From Desulfosporosinus sp. (GTDB taxonomy: Bacteria; Bacillota; Desulfitobacteriia; Desulfitobacteriales; Desulfitobacteriaceae), in NCBI GenBank assembly GCA_031292095.1, contig JARLHU010000021.1, positions 1 to 39,008 of the forward strand: a DNA stretch of 39,008 bases, read 5' to 3'. Of this stretch, positions 14,927-22,859 are shown piece by piece (the stretch's first letter is position 1; each line of letters starts with the position of its first letter). Under the pieces are notes generated by a model. The model saw only the letters and a program-made list of their open reading frames with translations, did not search any database and had not been told where the DNA came from. Position numbers and translations under genes: made by a program.

Positions 14927-17056
14927 ATGCTTGAAATGAAAACAATCTGGAATAAATATGTTCATCTTACCCCGGGCAGAATTAGGCTAAAAGTGCCTGG
15001 ACTCAAAAGAAATGATTATCTGGCGGAGAAAATCCACAATGCTTTGGAGAATATTAAAGGAATAGATCAAGTAAAAACTAATCTTTTAACGGGTACAGTG
15101 CTTGTGCATTTTAATGAGAACCTTGTCCATAGTCTTAATATAATAATTTGCGTCGATGATCATAAGAATAAATATAATTATCCAGTCCCCATACAGGACA
15201 AGCTTAGCCCTATGATTACCCGGAGAGCCTATAAAATATTCTTGATTTCATCGGCGTTAATACTATTATTTACTAAACAAACAATACTCGGTCCTTCCGT
15301 TTTATCCGGTTCTAAAACCCTTAAAAGTACCGCTACAGTCATAGGGTTGATAATAGGTTATCCGATTTTCCTCTGGGGTTTAAAATATCCTCAACAAACG
15401 AGAGAAAAAAGTTACGATTTTGCAATAAATACAATAACTTTCGTATTGCTACTCTTACAAGAGAGTTTTACAGGTTTATTACTCCTATTGTTTGCTAATT
15501 ACTCAAAAATAATTATGGCTTTAGATTTTACGAGGACAAATCAAATCATAGCTAGAATAGGCAAATTGCCTGAAAAAGTTTGGGTAATTATTGATGGAAG
15601 CGAAATGGCCATACCTTTAGATAAATTAGAAAGCGGAGATATTGTCTTAGTCCGAAGCGCAGAAACAATCCCAGTTGACGGCGAAGTAATTGATGGAGTA
15701 GCGGTTGTAGATGAATCCCAAATCAGTGGAATATCAACGCCAATCAACAAAAAGTCAGGTTCTAGTGTACTTGCTGGTACGGAAATATTAGATGGATCTT
15801 TAAAAATCTTGGTAGGACAAACTGGCTTTCATACACAACTGAGCAAACTAACCAGAAGTGCAGTTCATAGAAATAATCGTCCAGACGAGGCGATCTTTCG
15901 GAAACGTATTGATCGTATGGTTTATTTCTCCCTTGCGGCGGCAGGAGGGATTTATTTACTGACTGGCAGTCTAAACCGAAGTTTGGCTATCTTACTGGCG
16001 GCATCTCCGGCCGCAGCCGGTCTTGCCGTCCCAACTGCCAATGGAGTAGCTGTTGGGAAAGCAGTTCAAAAAGGGGTTTATGTCAAAAATGGCAATCATT
16101 TATGGGATGCTAGTCAAGTTGACACTATGGTTTTAGATAAAATACCATCTCTAATCCAAATGGATTCAGCTATTCAAGAGATTGTCGTCATTGACAAAAG
16201 TTATAGCCAAAACGATATTTTGAGGATTGCCACTATGGTGGAAGGAGAAGAGGGTAATCCTCTAGTTGAAGCGATACGTCAAAGAGGCTATCAGATGTAT
16301 TGTGGACCTGTTTTGGCCGGAGGAGAAGCTGAATTTATTCCTAAACTAGGGATCCGGGCAAAAATGAAAGGGAAGAAAGTTTTATTAGGGACTAAAACCT
16401 TGATGTTACAAGAAGAAGTGAAAATTAAGAAAGTAGAAAATAGAGTTCTTCGGTTTAGGCACTTGGGACTAAATCCGATCTATCTTGCAGTCGAGGGAAA
16501 ATTGTGTGGACTTTTTGGTGTACGCGAAACCATAAAACCAGAGGTCAGAAGAGCCATAGAACAGCTTAGAGCTCTCGGAATACGGAGAATAATACTTTTA
16601 ACAAGAGATGAATTGGAAGCGGCAGAGATTGCTGCTAACCAATTAGGAATCACTGAATTTTATAGTGGTATGGTGCCAAACAAAAAAGCCGAATTTATTA
16701 AAAACCTAAATTTGCAGGGTTATAAAGTGGCTATGCTAGGAGATGGGATTGACGATGCCTTAGCTATGTCTGAAGCAAAAATCGGCATTGCTTGGGGTAA
16801 AAAGGGCGCGGATTCTGCAGCTAAAGTTGCAGGGATTGTAATAACTGCTCAAAATCCTCAAGTACTTGTAGATACAATGCTTTTAGCTCAAAAAACCAGA
16901 GAAGTAGCGAAACAAAATATAAACTTTGCAATTGGTTTAAACGTCATAGGTTTGGGTCTTGGCGCTGGTGGTTTGATTAACAATGTCAGTGCAGCATTTC
17001 TGGGACAGATGGGAACAATAGTTACAGTTTTTAATACTTATTACCAAAAATGGTAA
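14927..17056 (+). CDS. P1B-like ATPase with degenerate catalytic motifs (HMA_2 domain)
   Basis: 709 residues. An N-terminal HMA_2-like domain (LTPGRIRLKVPGLKRN, about 10-65, no CxxC) is followed by the P1B membrane and cytoplasmic plan, but key motifs are changed. The actuator TGE reads SGI (DESQISGISTPI, about 264-275). The transmembrane CPx reads SPA (LLAASPAAAGLAVPTANG). The phosphorylation loop reads DKIPSL instead of DKTGTL (D404 kept). The hinge reads GDGIDD instead of GDGxND. Such a protein is unlikely to run a normal pump cycle and may be a scaffold or regulatory subunit; slow or altered activity cannot be excluded because D404 remains. ATG 14927 follows AGGTGG by 8 nt. A strong bidirectional terminator follows. 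Confidence 0.82.
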   Translation: MLEMKTIWNKYVHLTPGRIRLKVPGLKRNDYLAEKIHNALENIKGIDQVKTNLLTGTVLVHFNENLVHSLNIIICVDDHKNKYNYPVPIQDKLSPMITRRAYKIFLISSALILLFTKQTILGPSVLSGSKTLKSTATVIGLIIGYPIFLWGLKYPQQTREKSYDFAINTITFVLLLLQESFTGLLLLLFANYSKIIMALDFTRTNQIIARIGKLPEKVWVIIDGSEMAIPLDKLESGDIVLVRSAETIPVDGEVIDGVAVVDESQISGISTPINKKSGSSVLAGTEILDGSLKILVGQTGFHTQLSKLTRSAVHRNNRPDEAIFRKRIDRMVYFSLAAAGGIYLLTGSLNRSLAILLAASPAAAGLAVPTANGVAVGKAVQKGVYVKNGNHLWDASQVDTMVLDKIPSLIQMDSAIQEIVVIDKSYSQNDILRIATMVEGEEGNPLVEAIRQRGYQMYCGPVLAGGEAEFIPKLGIRAKMKGKKVLLGTKTLMLQEEVKIKKVENRVLRFRHLGLNPIYLAVEGKLCGLFGVRETIKPEVRRAIEQLRALGIRRIILLTRDELEAAEIAANQLGITEFYSGMVPNKKAEFIKNLNLQGYKVAMLGDGIDDALAMSEAKIGIAWGKKGADSAAKVAGIVITAQNPQVLVDTMLLAQKTREVAKQNINFAIGLNVIGLGLGAGGLINNVSAAFLGQMGTIVTVFNTYYQKW

Positions 17057-17057
17057 A

Positions 17058-17100
17058 TTCTAAAAGGAGGATCCAGTATACGTGGATCCTCCTTTTAGAA
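17058..17100. terminator. Bidirectional terminator between convergent genes
   Basis: Perfect 18-bp inverted repeat: TTCTAAAAGGAGGATCCA (17058-17075) and its complement (17083-17100) with a 7-nt loop. T-rich flanks serve both the P1B-like gene and the opposing glycine-zipper gene. Confidence 0.85.
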
Positions 17101-17118
17101 TCTTTCCTTGATTCAGAT

Positions 17119-17526
17119 TTACTCAGGATCCTCAGATTTCGGATCGTGGGGCATTCCACTGCCAACGGAAGCTCCTGTAACACTTCCTAAACCCCCACCA
17201 ATTGCAGCTCCTGCTGGTCCTGCCATTCCCCCGATTGAAGCTCCGATCGCCCCGCCGGCTCCTGCACCAATAATAGTTCCGCTGTCGAGATTTGATAAAC
17301 CCTTTTGGGCTTTGGCTTGTGCCACTACGTCTTCCCATCCTTCTTTAGCACTAGAAGCTAATGCCGCGCCGCCTTCTGTTATTGAAACAACCCCTTTGGC
17401 AGTTGCCACTGCCACACCGCGCAACACGTTTTTCAGGGTTGGGGCTAAGACAACGACTGCTGTGCCGGCTAGGATTAAACCTAAAAAGGAAGATTCACCC
17501 AAAATCTTTGGTAAGCCTTTAAACAT
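17119..17526 (-). CDS. Membrane protein: MFK-type N-terminus plus glycine zipper
   Basis: 135 residues. MFKGLPKILGESSF is followed by a hydrophobic segment (about 15-30, ending in LAPTLK), an Ala/Val-rich amphipathic helix as in the two MFK small proteins of this cluster, then a zipper (GTIIGAGAGGAIGASIGG, continuing GPAGAAIGGGLGSVTGASVG) and an acidic tail. It thus combines the two small-protein themes of the cluster in one chain. ATG 17526 has AAAGGGG about 9 nt upstream on the minus strand; the in-frame TTG at 17535 is less likely. It converges on the P1B-like gene across a shared terminator. Function unknown; membrane assembly or curvature is one possibility. Confidence 0.8.
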   Translation of the reverse strand: MFKGLPKILGESSFLGLILAGTAVVVLAPTLKNVLRGVAVATAKGVVSITEGGAALASSAKEGWEDVVAQAKAQKGLSNLDSGTIIGAGAGGAIGASIGGMAGPAGAAIGGGLGSVTGASVGSGMPHDPKSEDPE

Positions 17527-17553
17527 AGAATTCAACCCCTTTTACTAAAAGTT

Positions 17554-17593
17554 AAGTAATTTAAACATTACTTCCAATGATATTATTGGTCAA
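17554..17593 (-). promoter_or_regulatory. Promoter and dyad of the minus-strand glycine-zipper gene
   Basis: On the minus strand, TTGACC (17588-17593), a 17-bp spacer and TAATGT (17565-17570). The -10 lies within an inverted repeat, AAGTAAT (17554-17560) and ATTACTT (17567-17573), which could be an operator. Confidence 0.45.
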
Positions 17594-17730
17594 TGTCTTC
17601 AAAAAAATACAATACATTTCAAGAGGTCAACGTCACTCGACGAGAGAAGCCAGGGCGACTGAAATGGGATAGTGCCAAGAGATTGTGACTTAAAAAAGGT
17701 TTGTTGAAAAACAGATGAAGAAAAATGAGC

Positions 17731-17758
17731 TGGACAAACGTTATCGTAGGAGTATACT
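17731..17758 (+). promoter_or_regulatory. Promoter of the FMN riboswitch and ribB
   Basis: TGGACA (17731-17736), a 16-bp spacer and TATACT (17753-17758). It places the start site just before the RFN element. Confidence 0.65.
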
Positions 17759-17769
17759 TAAAGATAAGT

Positions 17770-17912
17770 GACTTATTCTCAGGGCGGGGTTAAAGTCCCC
17801 ACCGGCGGTATCCTAGTTTCTAGGGAGCCCGCGAGCGCTCTTCGATTTTGAAGAGGTCAGCAGAACTGGTGTGAAGCCAGTGCCGACGGTATAGTCCGGA
17901 TGAAAGAGGATA
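17770..17912 (+). promoter_or_regulatory. FMN riboswitch (RFN element)
   Basis: Textbook RFN sequence: CTCAGGGCGGGG, AAAGTCCCCACCGGCGGTAT, then AGCCCGCGAGCG, GGTCAGCAGAACTGGTG, and the final CAGTGCCGACGGTATAGTCC with GATGAAAGAGGATA. FMN binding lowers expression of the downstream riboflavin gene. Between the aptamer and ribB an imperfect stem (CTTCAG.. / ..CTGAGGCGAAG) followed by T-rich sequence, about 17937-17973, may be the terminator. Confidence 0.97.
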
Positions 17913-18034
17913 AGGTAGTCTGCATGATCTAATTCACTTCAGTAAAGCTGAGGCGAAGTTTATTTGGTTTTTGCTTGCTGTCTGTCTATGCCCTGATTCG
18001 AGTAAGTCGACTATAAAGTAGGAGGCGTATTACT

Positions 18035-18676
18035 TTGAATCAAACTTTATTAACTCGATTTGGAAACTCAGTTGAGAGAGTGGAGAAGGCACTCGCCGCA
18101 TTGCGTCAAGGACAAGGAGTCTTGGTTACGGATGATGAACAGAGGGAAAATGAAGGAGATATTTTCTTTGCTGCCGAGTCGTTGACAAATGCACAAATGG
18201 CTATGTTAATTCGAGAAGGCAGTGGCATCGTCTGTTTGTGCCTACCCGAGGAAAAGGTCAAAGTATTAGGGTTACCCATGATGGTGGAAAACAACACGAG
18301 TAGTTATCAAACCCCCTTTACTGTATCAATTGAAGCTGCCAGCGGAGTTACTACAGGCGTATCAGCTGCCGACCGCGTTGCAACCGTGAAAGCGGCGATT
18401 GCTGATAATGCGTGTCCCGACGATCTCCGCCGACCCGGGCATGTTTTCCCTTTAAGGGCCAAGCCATTGGGAGTGTTGGAACGTCCAGGACATACAGAGG
18501 CGAATGTCGATTTAATGCGGCTTGCAGGACTTAAACCCTATGGAGTGCTGTGTGAACTTACAAATCCCGATGGTACTATGGCGCGTCTGCCGGAAATTGC
18601 AGCCTTCGCGGAGAAAAATAATATGACCGTGGTCACAGTTGACGATTTAATTAGCTATCGCAAATTAAGAGAATAA
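18035..18676 (+). CDS. ribB: 3,4-dihydroxy-2-butanone-4-phosphate synthase
   Basis: Converts ribulose 5-phosphate to 3,4-dihydroxy-2-butanone 4-phosphate plus formate for riboflavin synthesis. 213 residues with all family motifs: [16 protein letters not shown] (acidic metal-binding loop), SGIVCL, and [20 protein letters not shown] with HTEA. It is RibB alone, without the GTP cyclohydrolase II half usual in Firmicute RibBA. The start is TTG at 18035, 9 nt after AGGAGG. Regulated by the FMN riboswitch directly upstream. No other rib gene adjoins it, so the rest of the pathway must lie elsewhere. Confidence 0.96.
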   Translation: MNQTLLTRFGNSVERVEKALAALRQGQGVLVTDDEQRENEGDIFFAAESLTNAQMAMLIREGSGIVCLCLPEEKVKVLGLPMMVENNTSSYQTPFTVSIEAASGVTTGVSAADRVATVKAAIADNACPDDLRRPGHVFPLRAKPLGVLERPGHTEANVDLMRLAGLKPYGVLCELTNPDGTMARLPEIAAFAEKNNMTVVTVDDLISYRKLRE

Positions 18677-18724
18677 ACAAGAAGAGTAGAAATCGCAGAG
18701 CGGATTTCTACTCTTCTTGTTTTT
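18676..18724 (+). terminator. Intrinsic terminator after ribB
   Basis: Perfect 19-bp stem (AACAAGAAGAGTAGAAATC with its complement at 18703-18721), an 8-nt loop and a T-run, starting in the ribB stop codon. Confidence 0.9.
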
Positions 18725-18737
18725 CAGGTTATGGATT

Positions 18738-18863
18738 TCATTCTGAAAGCTCTTTATTGGTAGTCAACTGATGTTGCATTGGTGATTGGTATATGCCAAG
18801 GTAATCCATAAGCGCAGTTTGAAACACCTTTGAGTAATTCACGCCCTGAGCTTCTAAATCCAT
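18738..18863 (-). pseudogene. Fragment resembling the C-terminus of a HicB/RHH-type antitoxin
   Basis: The minus strand reads 41 codons including LEAQGVNYSKVFQTALMDYL, which matches the ribbon-helix-helix end of HicB/CopG-type antitoxins (pattern xxGINxSxxLQEALxxxLG). An ATG exists but has no ribosome site, and no toxin gene is beside it. It is best read as a relic; the family is inferred from a short stretch. Confidence 0.35.
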
Positions 18864-18953
18864 ATTTTGTTATATTACGAGCATTTTCCTTGATAAAGTA
18901 TTATAATGGGTATTTAGTACAGAGGTACAGATAGGTATGGAAGGAGATCTAGC

Positions 18954-19373
18954 ATGGGTTTTATCAGGGAATTCAAGGAATTTGCGACCAGAGGTAACGT
19001 GATGGATCTGGCGGTAGGTATCATTATTGGTAGCGCTTTTGGTAAAATTGTGTCTTCCCTAGTGGCCGATATCATTATGCCTCCAATTGGTCTTATTGTG
19101 GGAGGAATTCAATTTACTGATCTTAAATGGGGGCTTAAAGATGCCGTAGCCGATGGATCAGGGAAGGTAATTCAAAAAGCAGTCACTCTCAATGTTGGCA
19201 ACTTTATTCAGGCAGTTTTCGATTTTTTAATCATAGCCATTGCTATTTTCTTAATCATAAAAGTCATGAATAAATTGAATAGAACAAAACCCAAGGAGCC
19301 ACCAGCACCGCTGGTCCCTAGTGTGGAAGTGCAGTTACTTACGGAGATCAGGGATCTTCTTAAAAAGAAGTAG
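18954..19373 (+). CDS. mscL: Large-conductance mechanosensitive channel
   Basis: Inner-membrane channel that opens on membrane tension during hypo-osmotic shock. 139 residues with the characteristic N-terminus ([20 protein letters not shown]), TM1 ([20 protein letters not shown], then PP), a periplasm-side loop ([15 protein letters not shown]), TM2 ([20 protein letters not shown]) and the C-terminal charged helix ([12 protein letters not shown]). Length and order are typical. ATG 18954 follows AAGGAGAT. YwbE lies 32 bp downstream and may share the transcript. Confidence 0.97.
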   Translation: MGFIREFKEFATRGNVMDLAVGIIIGSAFGKIVSSLVADIIMPPIGLIVGGIQFTDLKWGLKDAVADGSGKVIQKAVTLNVGNFIQAVFDFLIIAIAIFLIIKVMNKLNRTKPKEPPAPLVPSVEVQLLTEIRDLLKKK

Positions 19374-19405
19374 AATATTGTAATGATTATAGGGGAGTTT
19401 TTTAA

Positions 19406-19600
19406 ATGAATGGTCAGACAAGGAAAGATATTTTTGCAGGGATAACCGTTGATATCGTTTTGAAAGCAGATCAAAGAACGGGCAAACTGACGCGAGGAGT
19501 TGTCAAAGATATTTTGACGAACTCACAGATCCATCCGAGAGGAATTAAAGTCAGACTCGTCGATGGGCAAATCGGAAGAGTGCAAGCTATAATAAAGTGA
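19406..19600 (+). CDS. ywbE: YwbE family protein
   Basis: 64 residues matching the short YwbE (DUF2196) family: an N-terminal RKDIFAGITVDIVLKADQRT strand pair, then GKLTRGVVKDILTNS and HPRGIKVRLVDGQIGRVQ. It has the look of a small beta-barrel (KOW/SH3-like) domain; its function is unknown. The ATG follows AGGGGAG. It is 32 bp after mscL, followed by a hairpin terminator and converging with the rlu gene. Confidence 0.88.
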   Translation: MNGQTRKDIFAGITVDIVLKADQRTGKLTRGVVKDILTNSQIHPRGIKVRLVDGQIGRVQAIIK

Positions 19601-19601
19601 A

Positions 19602-19631
19602 GGATCTCCCACTGCTAAAAATGAGAGATCC
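19602..19631. terminator. Hairpin after ywbE
   Basis: GGATCTC (19602-19608) pairs with GAGAGATCC (19623-19631) across a 14-nt loop. The T-tract is poor. It lies between convergent genes. Confidence 0.5.
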
Positions 19632-19672
19632 TGAAAGTAGTTATTACCTCTAGCTTCGATGTAACTTTACAA

Positions 19673-20572
19673 TTACTTTAACTTTTTCATCAAATCCCTT
19701 AGGTCATCAGGAAAGGGTGCCCTTATGACCATGGGGAGTCCCGTCGCAGGATGCAGAAAAGCATACATTGAGGAATGTAAAGCTTGACGGGGTAGGAAGC
19801 TAGTATCCCCACCATAAAGGTCATCACCGAGTAAGGGGTGTCCAATACCTTCACAGTGCACGCGGATTTGATGAGTACGTCCTGTTTCTAAGATGAACTC
19901 GAGAAGAGTGGCATTGGGATAGCGATGGAGAACACGGAAAAGTGTTCGGGCCAGCATTCCATCGGGATGGATATTGCGCTTGATAAAACTATCTGGAGCA
20001 AACCCAATGGAGTCGTCGATGGTTCCTTCATTCTCGCGCACAACTCCTTGAACGAAACCGAAGTATCGTTTCAGGATTTGCCCGCGCTCCAGTTGCCAAG
20101 CGAGTTGCTGATGTGCGAACTGGTTTTTAGCGATGACGACGACACCCGAAGTATTACGATCAATCCGGTGAATGGGGCGATACAAGCGATGTTCTCCCTG
20201 GCGTTCCCAATAGCCGATAACGGCATTCCCAAGTGTGTTCGTGAGATAACGGTGGGTCGGATGTACCACTTGACCTACTGGTTTATTCACTACTAAAAGA
20301 TATTCATCTTCATAGAGAATCTTGAGTGGGAGATTCTCTCCTGGAATATTTGTTTCCTCGTCAGAAGAGAGCTGAATGGATAACGTTTCACCTTCTTTAC
20401 CTCGTGCTGTTAAATAGGTGAAGTTTCCATTAACCCAAACCTGTTCTCCTTGCTTTAACCGTTGTAATAACCTGAGCGAGAAATGAAATTTGTGGAGCAG
20501 GATAGTTAAATATTTCTGACCGGAGTCCTCCGACTGCAATCGGTATTCCCATAAAGTATGTTGTGCGTTCAT
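19673..20572 (-). CDS. RluD-type RNA pseudouridine synthase
   Basis: Isomerises uridine to pseudouridine in structured RNA, probably rRNA. 299 residues: an N-terminal region with an S4-like segment (SLRLLQRLKQGEQVWVNG), then the catalytic domain with KPVGQVVHP, the signature HRIDRNTSGVVVIAK carrying the catalytic Asp, and ETGRTHQIRVH and GHPLLGDDLYGG near the end. The ATG follows AGGAGG on the minus strand. It converges on ywbE and diverges from the aminopeptidase gene. The RluA/C/D substrate cannot be told apart from sequence alone, so no symbol is given. Confidence 0.93.
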   Translation of the reverse strand: MNAQHTLWEYRLQSEDSGQKYLTILLHKFHFSLRLLQRLKQGEQVWVNGNFTYLTARGKEGETLSIQLSSDEETNIPGENLPLKILYEDEYLLVVNKPVGQVVHPTHRYLTNTLGNAVIGYWERQGEHRLYRPIHRIDRNTSGVVVIAKNQFAHQQLAWQLERGQILKRYFGFVQGVVRENEGTIDDSIGFAPDSFIKRNIHPDGMLARTLFRVLHRYPNATLLEFILETGRTHQIRVHCEGIGHPLLGDDLYGGDTSFLPRQALHSSMYAFLHPATGLPMVIRAPFPDDLRDLMKKLK

Positions 20573-20757
20573 AATGCCTCCTAATGATGGTCGCGGTTAA
20601 TAAAAGAGAAATCAAAAATCCTTTATAAAGATGGATGGAAATAGCTTGAACGAGCGTTCTGCACATAAAAGTGATGATAAAAAGGAAAATTATGAAGTGT
20701 GAAGAATATAATCCTAAATGTCCCCGTTAGACTTAATAATAGTAAGGAGGACCCAAA

Positions 20758-21876
20758 GTGAAAGACCCTCGCATTGAAAAACTCGCTGATTCCTTAATCA
20801 ATTACGCGCTGGCACTGCAACCGGGTGAGAAAATTTTAATTGAAGTGATAGGACAAGAAATTCCCTTAGCCCAGGCTCTGGTGCGGTATGCTTATCAAGC
20901 TGGTGGTTTGCCCTTTGTGTCTACTCTTAATCATACCCTACTGCGCGAACTTTTGAAAGAATTCACAGTGGAGCAGGCAGAGGCCATGACACGCTGGGAT
21001 CTTGCCCGAATGAAAGAAATGCAGGCTTTTATCGGAATTCGGGCAGGAGAAAATGCCAACGAATGGGCGGATGTCCCCAGTGAAGCTATGAAAACTTATG
21101 CGTCCCACTACCAAAAGCCGGTGCATTTGGAACAAAGAGTCCCACATACCCGATGGTGCGTGTTAAGATATCCGAACGCTTCTATGGCCCAGTTAGGGAA
21201 TATGAGCATTGAAGGGTTTGAAAATTTTTACTTTGACGTGTGTAACTTAGACTATGCTAAGATGTCGCGTGCCATGGATCCGCTGAAGGCGCTTATGGAG
21301 AAAACCGATCAAGTACATATCCTAGGACCAGGAACCGATCTGGTTTTCTCAATCAAAGGGATGCCGAGCATCAAGTGTGATGGACACGTCAATGTCCCAG
21401 ATGGAGAAATATTTTCAGCACCACTCAAAGAATCGGTCAATGGCAGGATCAGTTATAATACGCCCTCGCTTTACCAAGGGTTTACTTATGAAAACATCGT
21501 TTTAGACTTTAAAGACGGAAAGATTGTCCAAGCGACCTCGAACAATACTGAACGTATTGAGACCATCTTTAATACTGATGATGGAGCGCGTTACGTCGGA
21601 GAATTTGCCCTTGGGGTCAATCCTTATATTCATACGCCCATGAAAGATACACTTTTTGATGAAAAGATTGATGGCAGCTTCCATTTTACACCGGGGTCCT
21701 GTTATGACGACTGTAGCAATGGCAACAAATCCGCCATCCACTGGGATTTGGTGTGTATTCAAAGACCTGACTATGGTGGCGGTGAGATTTACTTTGATGG
21801 GACGTTGATCCGAAAAGATGGACGCTTTGTTTTACCGGAGCTTGAGGATTTGAACCCGGAGAACCTGAAGTCCTGA
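20758..21876 (+). CDS. M29 family aminopeptidase (AmpS-like)
   Basis: Metal-dependent aminopeptidase releasing N-terminal residues from peptides. 372 residues with family features: the opening IEKLADSLINYALALQPGEK, VPDGEIFSAPL (Glu ligand), GEFALGVNP (Glu ligand), and the final KIDGSFHFTPG plus NKSAIHWDLV (His/Asp ligands). The start is GTG at 20758, 8 nt after AAGGAGG. The lipid-kinase gene follows 71 bp downstream. No signal peptide, so it is cytoplasmic. A housekeeping role in peptide turnover is likely. Confidence 0.92.
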   Translation: MKDPRIEKLADSLINYALALQPGEKILIEVIGQEIPLAQALVRYAYQAGGLPFVSTLNHTLLRELLKEFTVEQAEAMTRWDLARMKEMQAFIGIRAGENANEWADVPSEAMKTYASHYQKPVHLEQRVPHTRWCVLRYPNASMAQLGNMSIEGFENFYFDVCNLDYAKMSRAMDPLKALMEKTDQVHILGPGTDLVFSIKGMPSIKCDGHVNVPDGEIFSAPLKESVNGRISYNTPSLYQGFTYENIVLDFKDGKIVQATSNNTERIETIFNTDDGARYVGEFALGVNPYIHTPMKDTLFDEKIDGSFHFTPGSCYDDCSNGNKSAIHWDLVCIQRPDYGGGEIYFDGTLIRKDGRFVLPELEDLNPENLKS

Positions 21877-21947
21877 AGATAAGGATTCTCAGATTCCTAC
21901 TCGTTTGAGGGCAAGTAAGCAAGATAAGGAGTCGATTACAAAAGAAC

Positions 21948-22829
21948 ATGAAGGGTAAACTCTTACGTTTGGTCTATAATCCTAACGCTGGTCGGTGTAA
22001 ATTAACCGGGCAACTAGATACTGTGATTCGTATTTTTCAAGAAGGTGGATATGGGGTATGTGTACACAGGGCAAGTTCTCCTGAAGATATTGAACAGGTC
22101 GCTTCTCAGAGCACGGATGTGGATTTGATGGTGATCGCCGGAGGGGATGGCAGTATTCATCAGGCGGTCAATGGATTGCTGAATATTCCGCCCAGGCTCC
22201 GCCCGGTACTTGGCATTTTGCCCGTAGGAACGGCGAATGATTTAGCCTACGCGTTACATTTACCGAAAAGCATTCCTGAAGCGTGTAAAGTTGTTGCCAA
22301 GGGAAAGGTATTTGAAATTGATACAGGTAGGGTAAATGATCGCTATTTTATTAATGTGGCAAGTGCGGGACTTTTAACAGATGTCTCCCAAAAAGTGGAT
22401 ACCCGCGTCAAAAATACGCTCGGGCAATTAGCCTACTTTCTGAAAGGTATTGAAACGCTTCCTTCTTTTCGACCCTTTTCTGTTGAGTTTGAACATGACG
22501 GAAAAAGATATACTGAGGAAGTGATTTTATTTATGGTTGCCAACGGTCTTTCAGTAGGGGGGCTCAGACAACTTGTGCCCAAGGCTTCTCTGACTGACAG
22601 GAAGCTAGACGTACTAATGGTCCCTTCATCAGGCTGGCCCGAGACTATTCGTCTACTGTTAAACGTTTTGCGCGGAGAAAGAGTAGAGACTGAAAAAATG
22701 CAGGAATTTCAAACTTCTAACTTGACAGTATACACGGATCGACCGCTAAATTCAGATCTTGATGGAGAATGTGGACCGGAAAGTCCATGGCATTTTAAAA
22801 TTGGGCCGAAAATCTCAGTGCTTTGTTAA
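21948..22829 (+). CDS. Diacylglycerol-kinase-like lipid kinase (YegS/DgkB family)
   Basis: ATP-dependent phosphorylation of a lipid hydroxyl, such as diacylglycerol in phospholipid recycling or a related sphingoid-type lipid. 293 residues with LVYNPNAG at the N-terminus, VIAGGDGSIHQAVNGL (ATP-binding GGDG motif), LPVGTANDLAYAL, and a late LDGE-like segment (NSDLDGECG). The nearest AAGGAG lies about 16 nt before the ATG, which is long; no better in-frame start was seen. It sits 30 bp before the CCA-adding enzyme gene and is probably co-transcribed with it. Confidence 0.9.
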   Translation: MKGKLLRLVYNPNAGRCKLTGQLDTVIRIFQEGGYGVCVHRASSPEDIEQVASQSTDVDLMVIAGGDGSIHQAVNGLLNIPPRLRPVLGILPVGTANDLAYALHLPKSIPEACKVVAKGKVFEIDTGRVNDRYFINVASAGLLTDVSQKVDTRVKNTLGQLAYFLKGIETLPSFRPFSVEFEHDGKRYTEEVILFMVANGLSVGGLRQLVPKASLTDRKLDVLMVPSSGWPETIRLLLNVLRGERVETEKMQEFQTSNLTVYTDRPLNSDLDGECGPESPWHFKIGPKISVLC

Positions 22830-22859
22830 ACTCGACTAGCCCTTAAATGGAGGGATACA

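Noticed and set aside
17108..17548. Proline/alanine-rich plus-strand frame of 146 codons
   Set aside because: It is the antisense shadow of the glycine-zipper gene, which has the ribosome site, promoter and protein-like composition.
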